From Apoderus coryli (Eukaryota > Arthropoda > Insecta > Coleoptera > Attelabidae), in assembly GCA_911728435.2 (NCBI GenBank), contig OU452208.1, positions 6,262,001 to 6,326,000 of the forward strand: a stretch of DNA of 64,000 nucleotides, given 5' to 3'. Position numbers and translations under genes: made by a program. Below the pieces are notes generated by a model that saw nothing but the letters and a program-made list of their open reading frames with translations, was not told the origin of the DNA and did not search any database. How positions within the stretch are numbered: position 1 is the first letter of the stretch; each line of letters begins with the position of its first letter. Of this stretch, positions 1 to 10,278 are shown in pieces.

Positions 1-49
1 GCAGTATTGTTCACTGTGATCAGACGCTAAGTTAGCCCTAATTAGATGA

Positions 50-879
50 TATACAGGGTGAGTTATTAGTGGGTCGAAGGTCGATATTACCTCAAAGACC
101 AAAAATTTCACGCAAAACTAAGAAGCCAGTGTGTAGGCAGTCATAAAGTACGTATTTTAAAATTATTGTTATTTGTACAGGGAGGCTCATCTCATCAGGG
201 TGAACCAAACTTACGTTTTTTTAAATGGAAATGGAAACTCACAATCAGATAGATTTTTTTGACTATGTGTTGCTTGGAGATGAAGCCACATTTCATAAAT
301 GAAAATATCTTAAAAACTAATAGCTTTAGGTATAAGAAAGGATATATAAGAATAAAAGCTTATCAATTTTCCTTTCAGTTTTTGATATTATATACAGGGT
401 GTCTCATTTGGATAATTCGAGTAAAACGCAAATTTGAGTTTGGACTCACCCTGTATACAGGTTTTGCACTATATACTAACAATTATCTTTTTCTTAAAGT
501 TGGTAACTATCAAAAAGCTATGCCCGTAAGAAGCAGAGTTTAAATTATTTCAGTTCCAGTATAGAAGCCTTAGAATTCGCCATGTTTCGCATATAATACT
601 AGTGGTAACTTTTGAACCACTCTGTATAATTTTCTAAAATGTTGGTATGATTACTGTCAAGTCTAAGCCAATGAAATTGTGGAATAATAAATAGAGCTTT
701 CCATTTAAAAAAACGTAAGTTTGGTTCACCCTGATGAGATGAGCCACCCTGTACAAATATCAATAATTTTAAAATACGTACTTTATGACTGCCTACACAT
801 TGGCTGTTTAGTTTTACGTGAAATTTTTGGTCTTTGAAGTAATATCGAACTTCGACGCAGTGATAACTCACCCTGTATA
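50..879. mobile_element. Foldback/MITE-like element with ~190-bp inverted repeats
   Basis: The left arm (about 50-235) and the right arm (about 690-879) are near-identical inverted copies, both beginning TATACAGGGTGAGTTA. The ~455-bp middle carries no recognisable coding sequence but contains a second, miniature copy of the same ends (391-457). No transposase is present, so this is a non-autonomous inverted-repeat element. The superfamily is unknown, and I could not settle a target-site duplication. Confidence 0.75.
391..457. repeat. 67-bp miniature inverted pair nested in the 50-879 element
   Basis: TATACAGGGTG at 391 faces CACCCTGTATA ending at 457. This repeats the terminal motif of the surrounding element at very short range. 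It may be a nested insertion or an internally deleted derivative. Confidence 0.5.
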
Positions 880-907
880 TGAGCTCCAGTGGCGTCCCGA
901 GGGGCAA

Positions 908-1391
908 TCTCACGATTAATATGAATAAAAAATGTACGTCACTGACTTTTTTTAAAATTTTATATTTGTTTCGGATTAAACACTTAAAAGCCCAACTTTT
1001 CTGTCTCTTGACATTTTTTTGTATCCTACTTCGTTTTAGAGCAAAAAATAAAAACCATTTTAATGCATATCAAGAAATCAAGTTAGGTTTTATTTACCAT
1101 TGTTTTAGCACAACTTTTAACCAGAGAAAAAATAATAACAAACTGTCTCGGAAAGTCAAAAATTCTCATAATAACAAAAGTCCATTTCGTAGCAACTACA
1201 AAAGCTAACTTGATTTTATATTAAAAAATTTGTAGACATTCATTAAAACGGTTTTTATTTGTTTCCTCTAAAACGAAGAAAAATATCAAGAGACACAAAG
1301 TTGTGTTTTTTTAAGTGCTTAATCCGAAACAAATATAAAATTAAAAAAAAAAGCCCATGCCGTACATTTTTTGTCAATATTAATCGTGAGA
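908..1391. mobile_element. Foldback element with ~190-bp arms
   Basis: TCTCACGATTA at 908 is matched by TAATCGTGAGA ending at 1391. The two arms (about 908-1100 and 1197-1391) pair with a few small gaps and share, for example, ATATTTGTTTCGGATTAA. The loop is about 100 bp. Short open frames here are by-products of the repeat; no coding region is supported. Confidence 0.7.
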
Positions 1392-1629
1392 TTAATTATC
1401 ATCTCGTTAGTGCTAACTTTGGATTTATGGCCTGTCATTAAGTAACACGCGGTCCAGTAAAACCTGTTTTACCAGCTACCCCTGAAAATGGCCAGATGTA
1501 ACATTTCTACAAGATCCAAAGATTTAATTGCTTTTGTAAGGTCGCGGTTAACCAAATAATGATTTTTAATTGAAGATACGATAATATGCAATTCTATGCC
1601 AATTCAAACGATTTCTAGCATACTTACTT

Positions 1630-2425
1630 CTAGCACAGCATAAAAACAGCATTCCGAGTCTCCGATTGCGTCACGCGCATCTCGTCGCGCATGCCGCGAT
1701 TATAGGAGAGAACGTGTCAATAATCGCATAGACGTAGGAAGATACCTTTCACTACTGTGTTGATATAAAGTTCATTGGCAGCGTGCATACTTACAAGGAG
1801 TGTCAGTTTGACAGCTTACACAATCCGTCAAACTGAAACATTTTGTATTTATGGAGGAAGTTTGAGATGTAGAACACTATTATATTAATATACGAATAGT
1901 GTTTGGCTCGATTATTTTTTGAGTAAATAATTAACAGTTGTCAAATTAAATAACGAAATGTGAACTGAAAGTGATCTCCAATCTACTTTTTAATTGGACA
2001 GCTGCAAGTGTATAATCGTTTGTATTATCGAAAATATACAAGCTAACATTTCAAATGCAACGCTCTGATTGGCTAAAAATGGCTAAAGATAATCAAATTT
2101 ATTTGAAAATTTGTTGACAATCTTAAGTCTATAAAATTCTGCTATTTTGTGTCATGTGACAAAAATCACCCAATCATGTCAACATTTAACTGACAACAAG
2201 GATGTTTTCACTCACTATGACACAGCACAAATGTTTTTGAAGTTTACAGCGACATTATTATGTACTTAAATATTTTGACGAAAATAAAAATACAGTAATG
2301 TAGTTTGAAATTGAAAAATATAATTATTTTTAGTCAGGACCTGACTTCTCTCCTAAGATGGCGGCGACATACGTCACAGTGCCGACGTGGACTCAGAATG
2401 CTGCTTTTTAAGGCTGTGCTTCTAG
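1630..2425. mobile_element. ~800-bp element with imperfect terminal inverted repeats
   Basis: CTAGCACAGCATAAAAACAG at 1630 is mirrored by GGCTGTGCTTCTAG ending at 2425. Inside it the shared stretches AACAGCATTC..GAGTC and TAGGAGAGAA are also inverted. The termini are GC-rich and CpG-bearing, while the ~650-bp middle is AT-rich and non-coding. It looks like a non-autonomous DNA transposon with diverged ends. Confidence 0.5.
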
Positions 2426-2789
2426 TTGGTGGAATTGTAAGGCGTTCGGAGAATTAACACAAATAAATTTGTGGGAATTTATTAGAATAGCTTTATGAGA
2501 ATACAATCCGGCAACTCTCTTTTGCCGACAGCTTTAGATAAACCCGTAATATTTCTAGACGGAGGCTGGATCTTTTACAGGTTTTACTAGTATTAAAAAT
2601 CGATCGATAAAAACAATTTTCCTTTTTTTTTTTTATCAATCGATTTTCAAAATAAGATGAAAAACAATCAACAAGTCTACGGTTGCTAATACTACGGTAT
2701 GTTGGTAGCATGGTGTCCTTGTGTTGAATACCAGCAAAACCAAATATACAAATTTTTCAAAAATTGTGTGTAAAGAAATGGTACCTTAA

Positions 2790-4684
2790 TAAAAATGAAA
2801 CAGTTATCTTTCAGGTGAAACATATAAATATCAGAACCATCTACTCGAAAATCTTTCATTAATATATATCTCTAGAGTGCAGAGTTCTCTCAATGACGAT
2901 CCTCAAAATTTTTGGTCTTTCTTCCATAACAAAACTGGAACCTCGCGTATCCTGGCCACTATGTGAAAGGACGATCATTCTTATTCTGATCCTCAAGCCA
3001 TTGTCGACTCGTTTGCTACCTTCTTCCATCTAGTTATCTTGCGCCGAATGTTCCTGGAAGTTCTAATATTGTCAATATCGGGCAGATTGAGCTGTCAGCC
3101 ATATTTGCAGCTTCTAAACGCCTTAAAAATAAATTTACCTCTGGATATGATAATATTCCCTCTTTTTTTGTCCGAGATTGCATTTCTGTCTTAGCTCTTC
3201 CATTACAGTCAATTTTCAATCTAATTTTGAAATCGGGAATGTATCCAGATCTATGGAAGGTATCTAAAGTTGTTCCAGTCTTTAAATCCGGCGAAAAGTC
3301 TCATGTTATCGACGAATTTCTCTATTGTGCAATTTCTCTAAATTATTTGAATCAATTTTATATGATCGGATCTATACAGCTGTGAGACGTCAGATTTCAC
3401 CTAACCAGCATGGTTTTATGTGTGGCCGGTCCACTGTCACCAATCTGTCAGTTATTACCCACTGTATATCTGAAACTCTTGATCACGGCGGTCAACTGGA
3501 TATAATCTATACTGATTTCACTAAAGCCTTCGATAGGCTAGACTATGGCAGATTGCTGAGTAAACTGCATACGTATGATGGATATCCTTCCGGCTTGATA
3601 TCTAATGTGTGATATGTCTTTTACAACGGCTTTAAATCTTGTTTTTACTCGGCCACGTCAGGTGTACCCCAGTGTTCTAACTTAGGTCCATTGTTGTTCC
3701 TTCTTTTCATCAATGACCTGGACCCGTGTTTACTTCAGCGTACTCTATTTTTCGCAGATAACTTGAAAATCTTCGCCTCCATAGATTCAGTAGCAGATTG
3801 CATAAACCTGCAGCATGATCTGTGTGCTCTAGAAAGGTGGTGCGACAGTAACAAATTGTCTCTTAACACTCGTAAATGCACATATCCAAGTTTTACACGT
3901 AAAACAACGTTTATTGACTATCCGTATGCAATCTCCACAAATAAACTTGAACTATGTTGGGTATTCACGGATCTTGGTGTTACCTTCGATCAGAGGTTCC
4001 AGTTTTTGGAGCATATAGAAAGAATGGTTGGTTAGGCATCTCGCATGTATGGCTTTATAATGCGTAACTGCAAAGGCTTCAATAATACCTCTGCCCTTAT
4101 CACCTTGTTCAATGCCTATGTGAGGTCGAAATTGGAGTATTCTTCCATCATCTGGTATCCTCAGTATAATATTCATAATCTAGAAGTCGAGCAAATTCAA
4201 CGTAGATTTTTGAAATATTTAGTTTTTAGAACCGATGGTGCTTATCCAGTAAGAGGTTTCGATCATGAATTGTTACTATCACGTTTTGAGGTTCAGAGTC
4301 TGGAGTACCGAAGAATTCAGAGCTCATTAACCATCTTATATAAATTGCTTACAGAAAAAATCGACAGCTCTTTTCTGCTATCTTGCTTGAATTTGTTAGT
4401 TCCTAGGTTAAATAGCAGATCGAATGTAACATTTCACTTACACAGAGCTAGAACCAATGTACTGTTAAGATCGCCTGTTCATGTCATGTGTTCTAACTTT
4501 AATAGAGTTTCTGAGGTGTGACATTTTTACAACTACAGTCAATCACTTGAAAATGGTAGCTGTGCGGAATTAATTGGGATTTATAAATTAGTATTCATAA
4601 GTTTATTTAAGCATTTAATTTTTTAGTTTGTAATATTGTCCTTTAAATGGGAAACTGTTGGGCAATAAACGCTTTATTTATTTA
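2790..4684 (+). pseudogene. Jockey-type non-LTR retrotransposon copy A (broken)
   Basis: A 5'-truncated non-LTR retrotransposon with reverse-transcriptase (RT) domain pieces in several frames. The pre-RT segment (NFWSFFHNKTG, about 2900) is followed by RT blocks at 3325-3612 (NQHGFMCGRSTVTNL, YTDFTKAFDRLD), 3691-4035 (LLFLLFINDLDPCL, then FFADNLKIFA in place of the usual F/YADD), and the C-terminal region at 4045-4521 (RSKLEYSSIIWYPQ). Frameshifts and stops separate the pieces. The 3' end is AATAAACGCTTTATTTATTT near 4684. It belongs to the same family as the minus-strand copy at 6385-7985. It cannot encode a working enzyme. Confidence 0.85.
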
Positions 4685-4709
4685 ATGCAAATAATGCAAA
4701 GTGGTCTTA

Positions 4710-4893
4710 TGGAATCCTGTCTTGCCATTTAAAACAAAGTTCGTAAAGAGCAGAGCTACCAGGGCCACAAAGCTCATCAACACACCGGGGAAAAACATTA
4801 ACCTGACTCTGGTCTGGGTTCCTGATCACTACGGTTTAGAGGCGATTGAAACAATGGACTCTCTGGCAAGAGAAGGGTCCGACCAAAACTGAC
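4710..4893 (+). pseudogene. RNase H-domain fragment of an R1/I-type retrotransposon
   Basis: The translation at 4701-4892 contains LTLVWVPDHYGLEAIE followed by SLAREGS. This is the C-terminal RNase H motif of insect retroelements (usual form WVPGHSGIxGNExAD.LA). It is an isolated relic with key positions changed, and no RT domain is adjacent in frame. Confidence 0.6.
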
Positions 4894-5653
4894 ATCCACC
4901 CATCCAGGTTTGAAACCTTGCAAAAAGCCGTGGGTGTGAGTAGATATCATCACGATACCTGATAGGATAGATAGACTGGTCACTGTCATTTAAATCATCA
5001 TCTCTCGATGTTGGAAATTACCGCTTTTGTGCTTCGAAGATGATGAGACGACGTAACATGTATTGTGTTTCTGCTCAGCTGTAAATCGAACTAGATTTGC
5101 AACATTCGGTGAAGTAGCGTTCATAGCGGAACACCTTCGACTGACAGTTCTGATAATTCTAAAAATATATCTTACTTTGTCCAAGATCCAAATAAATTGA
5201 GGAGTTAAAAAGAAACTATTTCATTCAATCAAGTATACTATTAACAGCACTCGTGAATAATAATAAATTATTGTTAAATGAAACTATTAATAATAAAAAT
5301 TAAATATAAAACAATAACACAAAACCACATTTTTTAAAACTGTGAGTGTGTAAATTACAAATAATGCAAGCTGCCAAAAAACAAATCATAAACAAAGTTT
5401 AAACATAATAACAATTAAAAAAAATAGTTTCGGGTAATTTGATTTGATAATATCATACCTTCCCGACCCCTCTCTGAAGCTGGCATGAAACACAAGGTGT
5501 CAGAAATTTACCGGGAATTTACCGCTAGATTATCAGACATTTGTAGCAAAAATATTTTCTCTAACAACAAAAATTTGAAATGAAACAGAGGCTTTGTAAA
5601 ACACGTCGATATTGTTTGTGAGGAGCTCATTTTTTGGCAAATTGGAGTTTTTG
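4894..5653. other. Intergenic stretch, no gene recognised
   Basis: AT-rich DNA with short chance open frames (for example 4990-5184, minus). No family, repeat or RNA is recognised. The last eight bases (5646-5653) are the left copy of the AGTTTTTG duplication flanking the foldback element that follows. Confidence 0.6.
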
Positions 5654-5699
5654 TAGTACCTACTTCCTTCTACAACTTTTCCAATTGTATTTCACAAAA

Positions 5700-6220
5700 C
5701 ACCAAATGTAATTCAGATAATCTCAAATGCAATTCGGAATTTTCAAATGTAATTCAGAAAATTTCAATTGTAATTCAGATTTTTTCAAATGTAATTCAGA
5801 TAATTTCAAACGCAATTCAGACTTTTCAAATGTAATTCAGAAAATTTTAATTGTAATTCACATTTTTCAAATATAATTCAGATAATTTCAAATGCAATTC
5901 AGATTTTCAAATGTAATTCAGATTTTTCAAATGTAATTCTGAAAATTTTAATTGTAATTCAGATTTTTTCAAATGTAATTCAGATAATTTCAAATGCAAT
6001 TCAGAATTTTCAAATGTAATTCAAAAAATTTCAATTGTACTTCAGATTTTTTCAAATGTAATTCAGATAATTTCAAATGCAATTCAGAATTTTCAAATGT
6101 AATTCAGAAAATTTCAATTGTAATTCACATTTTTCAAATATAATTCAGATAATTTCAAATGCAATTCAGATTTTTCAAATGTAATTCAGATTTTTCAAAT
6201 GTAATTCAGAAAATTCCCAA
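5700..6220 (+). repeat. Minisatellite array, left arm of foldback
   Basis: About 25 imperfect ~20-bp units, alternating TTCAAATGTAATTCAGA and TTCAATTGTAATTCAGA types. There is also a longer-period repetition of roughly 250-300 bp. Confidence 0.9.
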
Positions 6221-6384
6221 TTTCTTCAGCTTCCGAGGTCGTCACACTTCCCAATGTGCTAGCCAGAGTTACTCAGATCTTGAGATGTCTTCGATTACAA
6301 TATTGCGACAAATCGAACTAATGACATCTGGAGTAGCAAGCAGAGGCTGAATTACAATTGGTGTTTTCTGAATTTCATTGGAGA

Positions 6385-7985
6385 TATATAATAATAATAA
6401 TAATATAATAATAATAGCCTTTATTGCTCAACAGATTTCTCCCTTAACAGAGCAAAATTATAATACAATAGGTAATTCCACAAAAAAAAAAACAAAATAT
6501 TATACATAACACAATAAGCAATCCATTAAAAGTAAAACATGATTGATCTACACTAATTAAACAAAAAGAGAAACTACGACGCACAAACAGTCAGAGCAGC
6601 CCTCCTAAGTGCTTCCCTTGAACAATTAAAAATGTCACAGTCAGCGCAAATCAAATTAAAATTATTACACATGACATATACGGGCGATTTTGTATAGAGG
6701 TTAATGCAAGGGCGCTGAGAGTAGAAAGTTAAAGGATTGCGGGCGCCAAGTCTGGGCACGTTAAAAGTTATTTGACCAGGAGTTCAGAACAGTCGATTCT
6801 ATTATGTAAAAGATCATACAAAATTTTAGAGAAAAAAATATTCTTCTCAAACTCTTGAAATTGAACTTGTTCAGCAACAACGTATATTCAATCCCTCTGT
6901 CAGGATAAATACCGTCTGCCTTAAATGAAAGGTATTTCAAAAACTTTCTTTGGACACTCTCAACATTCCGCACATGAATCTGATAGATCGGGTACCAAAT
7001 CAAGGAGCAATATTCGAGCTTCGAACGCACAAAAGAATTATACAAAACTTTCAACGCATCAATGCTATGAAAACTCCTACAGCTTCTCACGATAAAACAG
7101 TAGGATATCACAGCTTCACCAGTCCTAGCAGCCACATGAGGCACAAATGATAGACTAGAGTCGAAAAGCATGCCCAGGTCAGCAGCAGTCAGACACCTAG
7201 CTAGTGCGGTCCCACCAACCGTGTAGCGAAAACTTATAATATTCTTCCTTCTAGTGAATGTCATACATTTGCATTTATTCTCGTTGAGCGATAGATTATT
7301 AACGTTACACCAATGTTCCACAGCTCTCAGATCGTCCTGCAACCGAAGACAGTCTACATGAGAAGTAATAGGGGCGAACAACTTAAGATCGTCGGCAAAA
7401 AAAAGCCGTTTTACACACAGACAATCATCTAGATCATTTATAAAAATAGAAAAAAGTAGTGGACCCAAATTGGATCCCTGCGGAACGCCTGAGGAAGCCC
7501 AATACCTCTCTGACGTATAGCCGTTATAATATACATATTGAAGTCTGTTCTGAAGATATGAAGTAATTAACGACTTCAAACCATCATCAAATCAGAATCG
7601 ATCGAGCTTTTGAACAAGTATTCGGTGATCCAAACGATCAAATGCTTTAGCAAAGTCTGTATACAACACATCAAATTGCCCACCACCATCAACAACCTCG
7701 TTCACTTGCTGAGTAAAAATTGCAAGGTTAGTGGCAGTGGACCTTCCGGTGAAAAACCCATGCTGATTAAGGGAAACTTGCCCATGTACGGAATTACATA
7801 TTCTGTTATACAGCACAGCTTCAAATAATTTAGAGAAATTGGATAATATAGAAATCGGTCGATAGTTATTGATGAGCGATCTGTCGCCTGCTTTATAAAC
7901 AGGCACAGCTCTTGCCTCTCGCCACCGATCTGGAAACTTGCCTTCGTTGAGAGCCCTATTAAATATTGTTGCTAGTGGACTATAT
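6385..7985 (-). pseudogene. Jockey-type non-LTR retrotransposon copy B, inserted in foldback arm
   Basis: A minus-strand RT fragment in three frames. 7906-7592 carries NNYRPISILSNFSKLFE, NQHGFFTGRSTATNL and YTDFAKAFDRLDH. 7579-6761 carries [30 protein letters not shown] and RSKLEYCSLIWYP. 6759-6574 is the C-terminal end. FADD keeps the two catalytic aspartates, but frame breaks prevent one continuous protein. The 5' end is truncated near 7985 and the 3' end is an AATAAT-rich tail at 6385-6410. The flanking array sequence (TTTCATTGGAGATATAT before, TGAATTACAATG after) joins up to match an uninterrupted repeat unit at 8317-8350, so the copy inserted after the foldback formed. Confidence 0.9.
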
Positions 7986-9655
7986 CTATATGAATTACAA
8001 TGTAAACTTTCTGAATTACATTTGAAGAATCTGAATTACAATTGGGGTTTTCAAAATTACATTTGAAAATCTGAATTACAATTGGAGTTTTCTGAATTAC
8101 ATTTGAGATATCTGAATTGCAATTGAAACATTCTGAATTAAATTTGAAAAATATGAATTACAATTGGGGTTTTCTGAATTACATTTGAAAATCTGAACTA
8201 CAATTAAGGTTTTCTGAATTACAATTGAGGTCTTCTGAATTACATTTGAGATATCTGAATTGCAATTGAAACATTCTGAATTAAATTGGAAAAATCTGAA
8301 TTACAATTGATGTTTTCTGAATTTCATTGGAGATATATGAATGACAATGTAAACTTTCTGAATTACATTTGAAAATCTGAATTACAATTGAGGTTTTCTG
8401 AATTACATTTGAGATATTTGAATTGCAATTGAAACATTCTGAATTAAATTTGAAAAATATGAATTACAATTGGGGTTTTCTGAATTACATTTGGAAATCT
8501 GAACTACAATTGAGGTTTTCTGAATTACAATTGAGGTCTTCTGAATTACATTTGAGATATCTGAATTGCAATTGAAACATTCTGAATTAAATTGGAAAAA
8601 TCTGAATTACAATTGATGTTTCATTGGAGATATATGAATGACAATGTAAACTTTCTGAATTACATTTGAAAATCTGAATTACAATTGGGGTTTTCTGAAT
8701 TACATTGGAGATATCTGAGTTACAATTGAAACTTTCTGAATTACATTTGAAAAATCTGAATTACAATTGGGATTTTCTGAATTACATTGGAGATATCTGA
8801 TTTACATTTGAAAATCTAAATTACAATTGGGGGTTTCTGAATTACATTGGATATATCTGAATTACAAAGGAAACTTTCTGAATTATATTTGAAAAATCTA
8901 AATTACAATTGGGGTTTCTGAATTACATTGAGATATCTGAATTACAATTAAAACTTTCTGAATTACATTTGAAAATCTAAATTACCAGTGGGGTTTTCTG
9001 AATTACTTGGGAGATATCCTAACTACAATTGAAACTTTCTGAATTACAATTGGGGCTTTCTGAATTACATTTGAGATATCTGAATTGCAATTGAAACATT
9101 CTGAATTAAATTTGAAAAATATGAATTAAAATTGGGGTTTTCTGAATTACATTGGAGATATCTGAATTACAATTGAAACTTTCTGAATTACATTTGAAAA
9201 ATCTGAATTACAATTGGGATTTTCTGAATTACATTGGAGATATCTGAATTACATTTGAAAATCTAAATTACAATTGGGGGTTTCTGAATTACATTGGATA
9301 TATCTGAATTACAAAGGAACCTTTCTGAATTATATTTGAAAAATCTAAATTACAATTGGGGGTTTCTGAATTACATTGAGATATCTGAATTACAATTAAA
9401 ACTTTCTGAATTACATTTGAAAATCTAAATTACCAGTGGGGTTTTCTGAATTACTTGGGAGATATCTTAACTACAATTGAAACTGCGTTTTCTGAATTAC
9501 ATTTGAGATATCTGAATTGCAATTGAGACTTTTTCTGAATCACATTTGAAAAATCTGAATTACAATTGGGGTTTTCTGATTTACATTGGATATCTGAATT
9601 ACAATTGGGGTTTTCTGAATTACATTTGAGATATCTGAATTACAATTGAAATTTT
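7985..9655 (-). repeat. Minisatellite array, right arm of foldback
   Basis: Roughly 80 units of ~20 bp in four main variants: TCTGAATTACATTTGA, TCTGAATTACAATTGGGG, TCTGAATTGCAATTGAAAC and TCTGAATTACATTGGAGA. Blocks of several hundred bp recur (for example around 8030, 8340 and 8640, and again at 8700 and 9130). This shows later amplification of multi-unit segments. Confidence 0.9.
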
Positions 9656-9699
9656 CTAAATATTAACTGGAAAAGCTGTAGTAACACTTAGGTAGTAGT

Positions 9700-9845
9700 A
9701 GTTTTTGATAACTACAGACCAATTAGTTTATTGCCCAATTTTTCTAAGCTTATTGGGTTAGAAACGGTCAACAGACTTCTGTTAAGAACATTTCATATCA
9801 TGCTTTGTAAACATGAATTGAAATAAAGTTTATTATTATTAAAGA
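9700..9845 (+). pseudogene. Tiny jockey-type RT relic and 3' tail
   Basis: The reading DNYRPISLLPNFSKL (9708-9752) is the RT motif that normally precedes the palm. About 70 bp later comes a non-LTR-like 3' end, AATAAAGTTTATTATTATT. Most of the RT is missing. The foldback at 5654-9699 appears to have inserted at the edge of this relic. Confidence 0.6.
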
Positions 9846-10278
9846 ATTTCTGGATTCTAAGATCGTTAAACTAAACCTCCTAAACCACGATCAAATAAGT
9901 ACCTCTTCCAGAATACATACCATCAATTTTATATGTAAAACAGTTGAGAATTTTCCGCTGCACTCAAGTTTTGTGTACTGAATATAGACACCAAAGAACA
10001 GTACTCATGCGGAGTATTATAAAAAGTTTATATTAGTAAAATTTCGACCGTGTTTGACAATATCAACGTATTTTTGATAATTTTGTTTTAATATTTTTTA
10101 GTTCATGATAAAAAAAATGCAACGTCGCGTAGTAATGTCCTAAATCCTATGAAAATACCACCGACTAATTATTAGGGTTTTTGCTACAAATGTAATCTTA
10201 AAAATGGAAGCTACAAAACAACTATTGTGCATGATTTATATACAAAATGTGATGATGATAGAAACAACAATTACTTAC

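Larger units (their letters stand above)
5654..9699. mobile_element. Large foldback element with minisatellite arms and 8-bp TSD
   Basis: The left arm (about 5700-6220) is a tandem array of ~20-bp units reading TCAAATGTAATTCAGA. The right arm (6345-6384 and 7985-9655) is the same array in reverse orientation, CTGAATTACATTTGA. A ~110-bp unique loop (about 6235-6345) separates them. Outside the arrays the ends are inverted relatives: TAGTACCTACTTCCTTCTAC at 5654 against ACTACTACCTAAGTGTTACT read from 9699 on the minus strand. AGTTTTTG flanks both sides (5646-5653 and 9700-9707), as expected of an 8-bp target-site duplication. This resembles Drosophila FB elements, whose inverted repeats are also internally tandem. 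A jockey-type insertion (6385-7985) splits the right arm. No transposase is visible. Confidence 0.75.

Noticed and set aside
4990..5184. 64-codon minus-strand frame with a Ser-rich stretch
   Set aside because: No homology, no splice partners, and it lies beside decayed retroelement fragments.
5700..9655. Possible CRISPR-like array
   Set aside because: Units are contiguous ~20-bp tandem repeats without unique spacers, in a eukaryotic genome.
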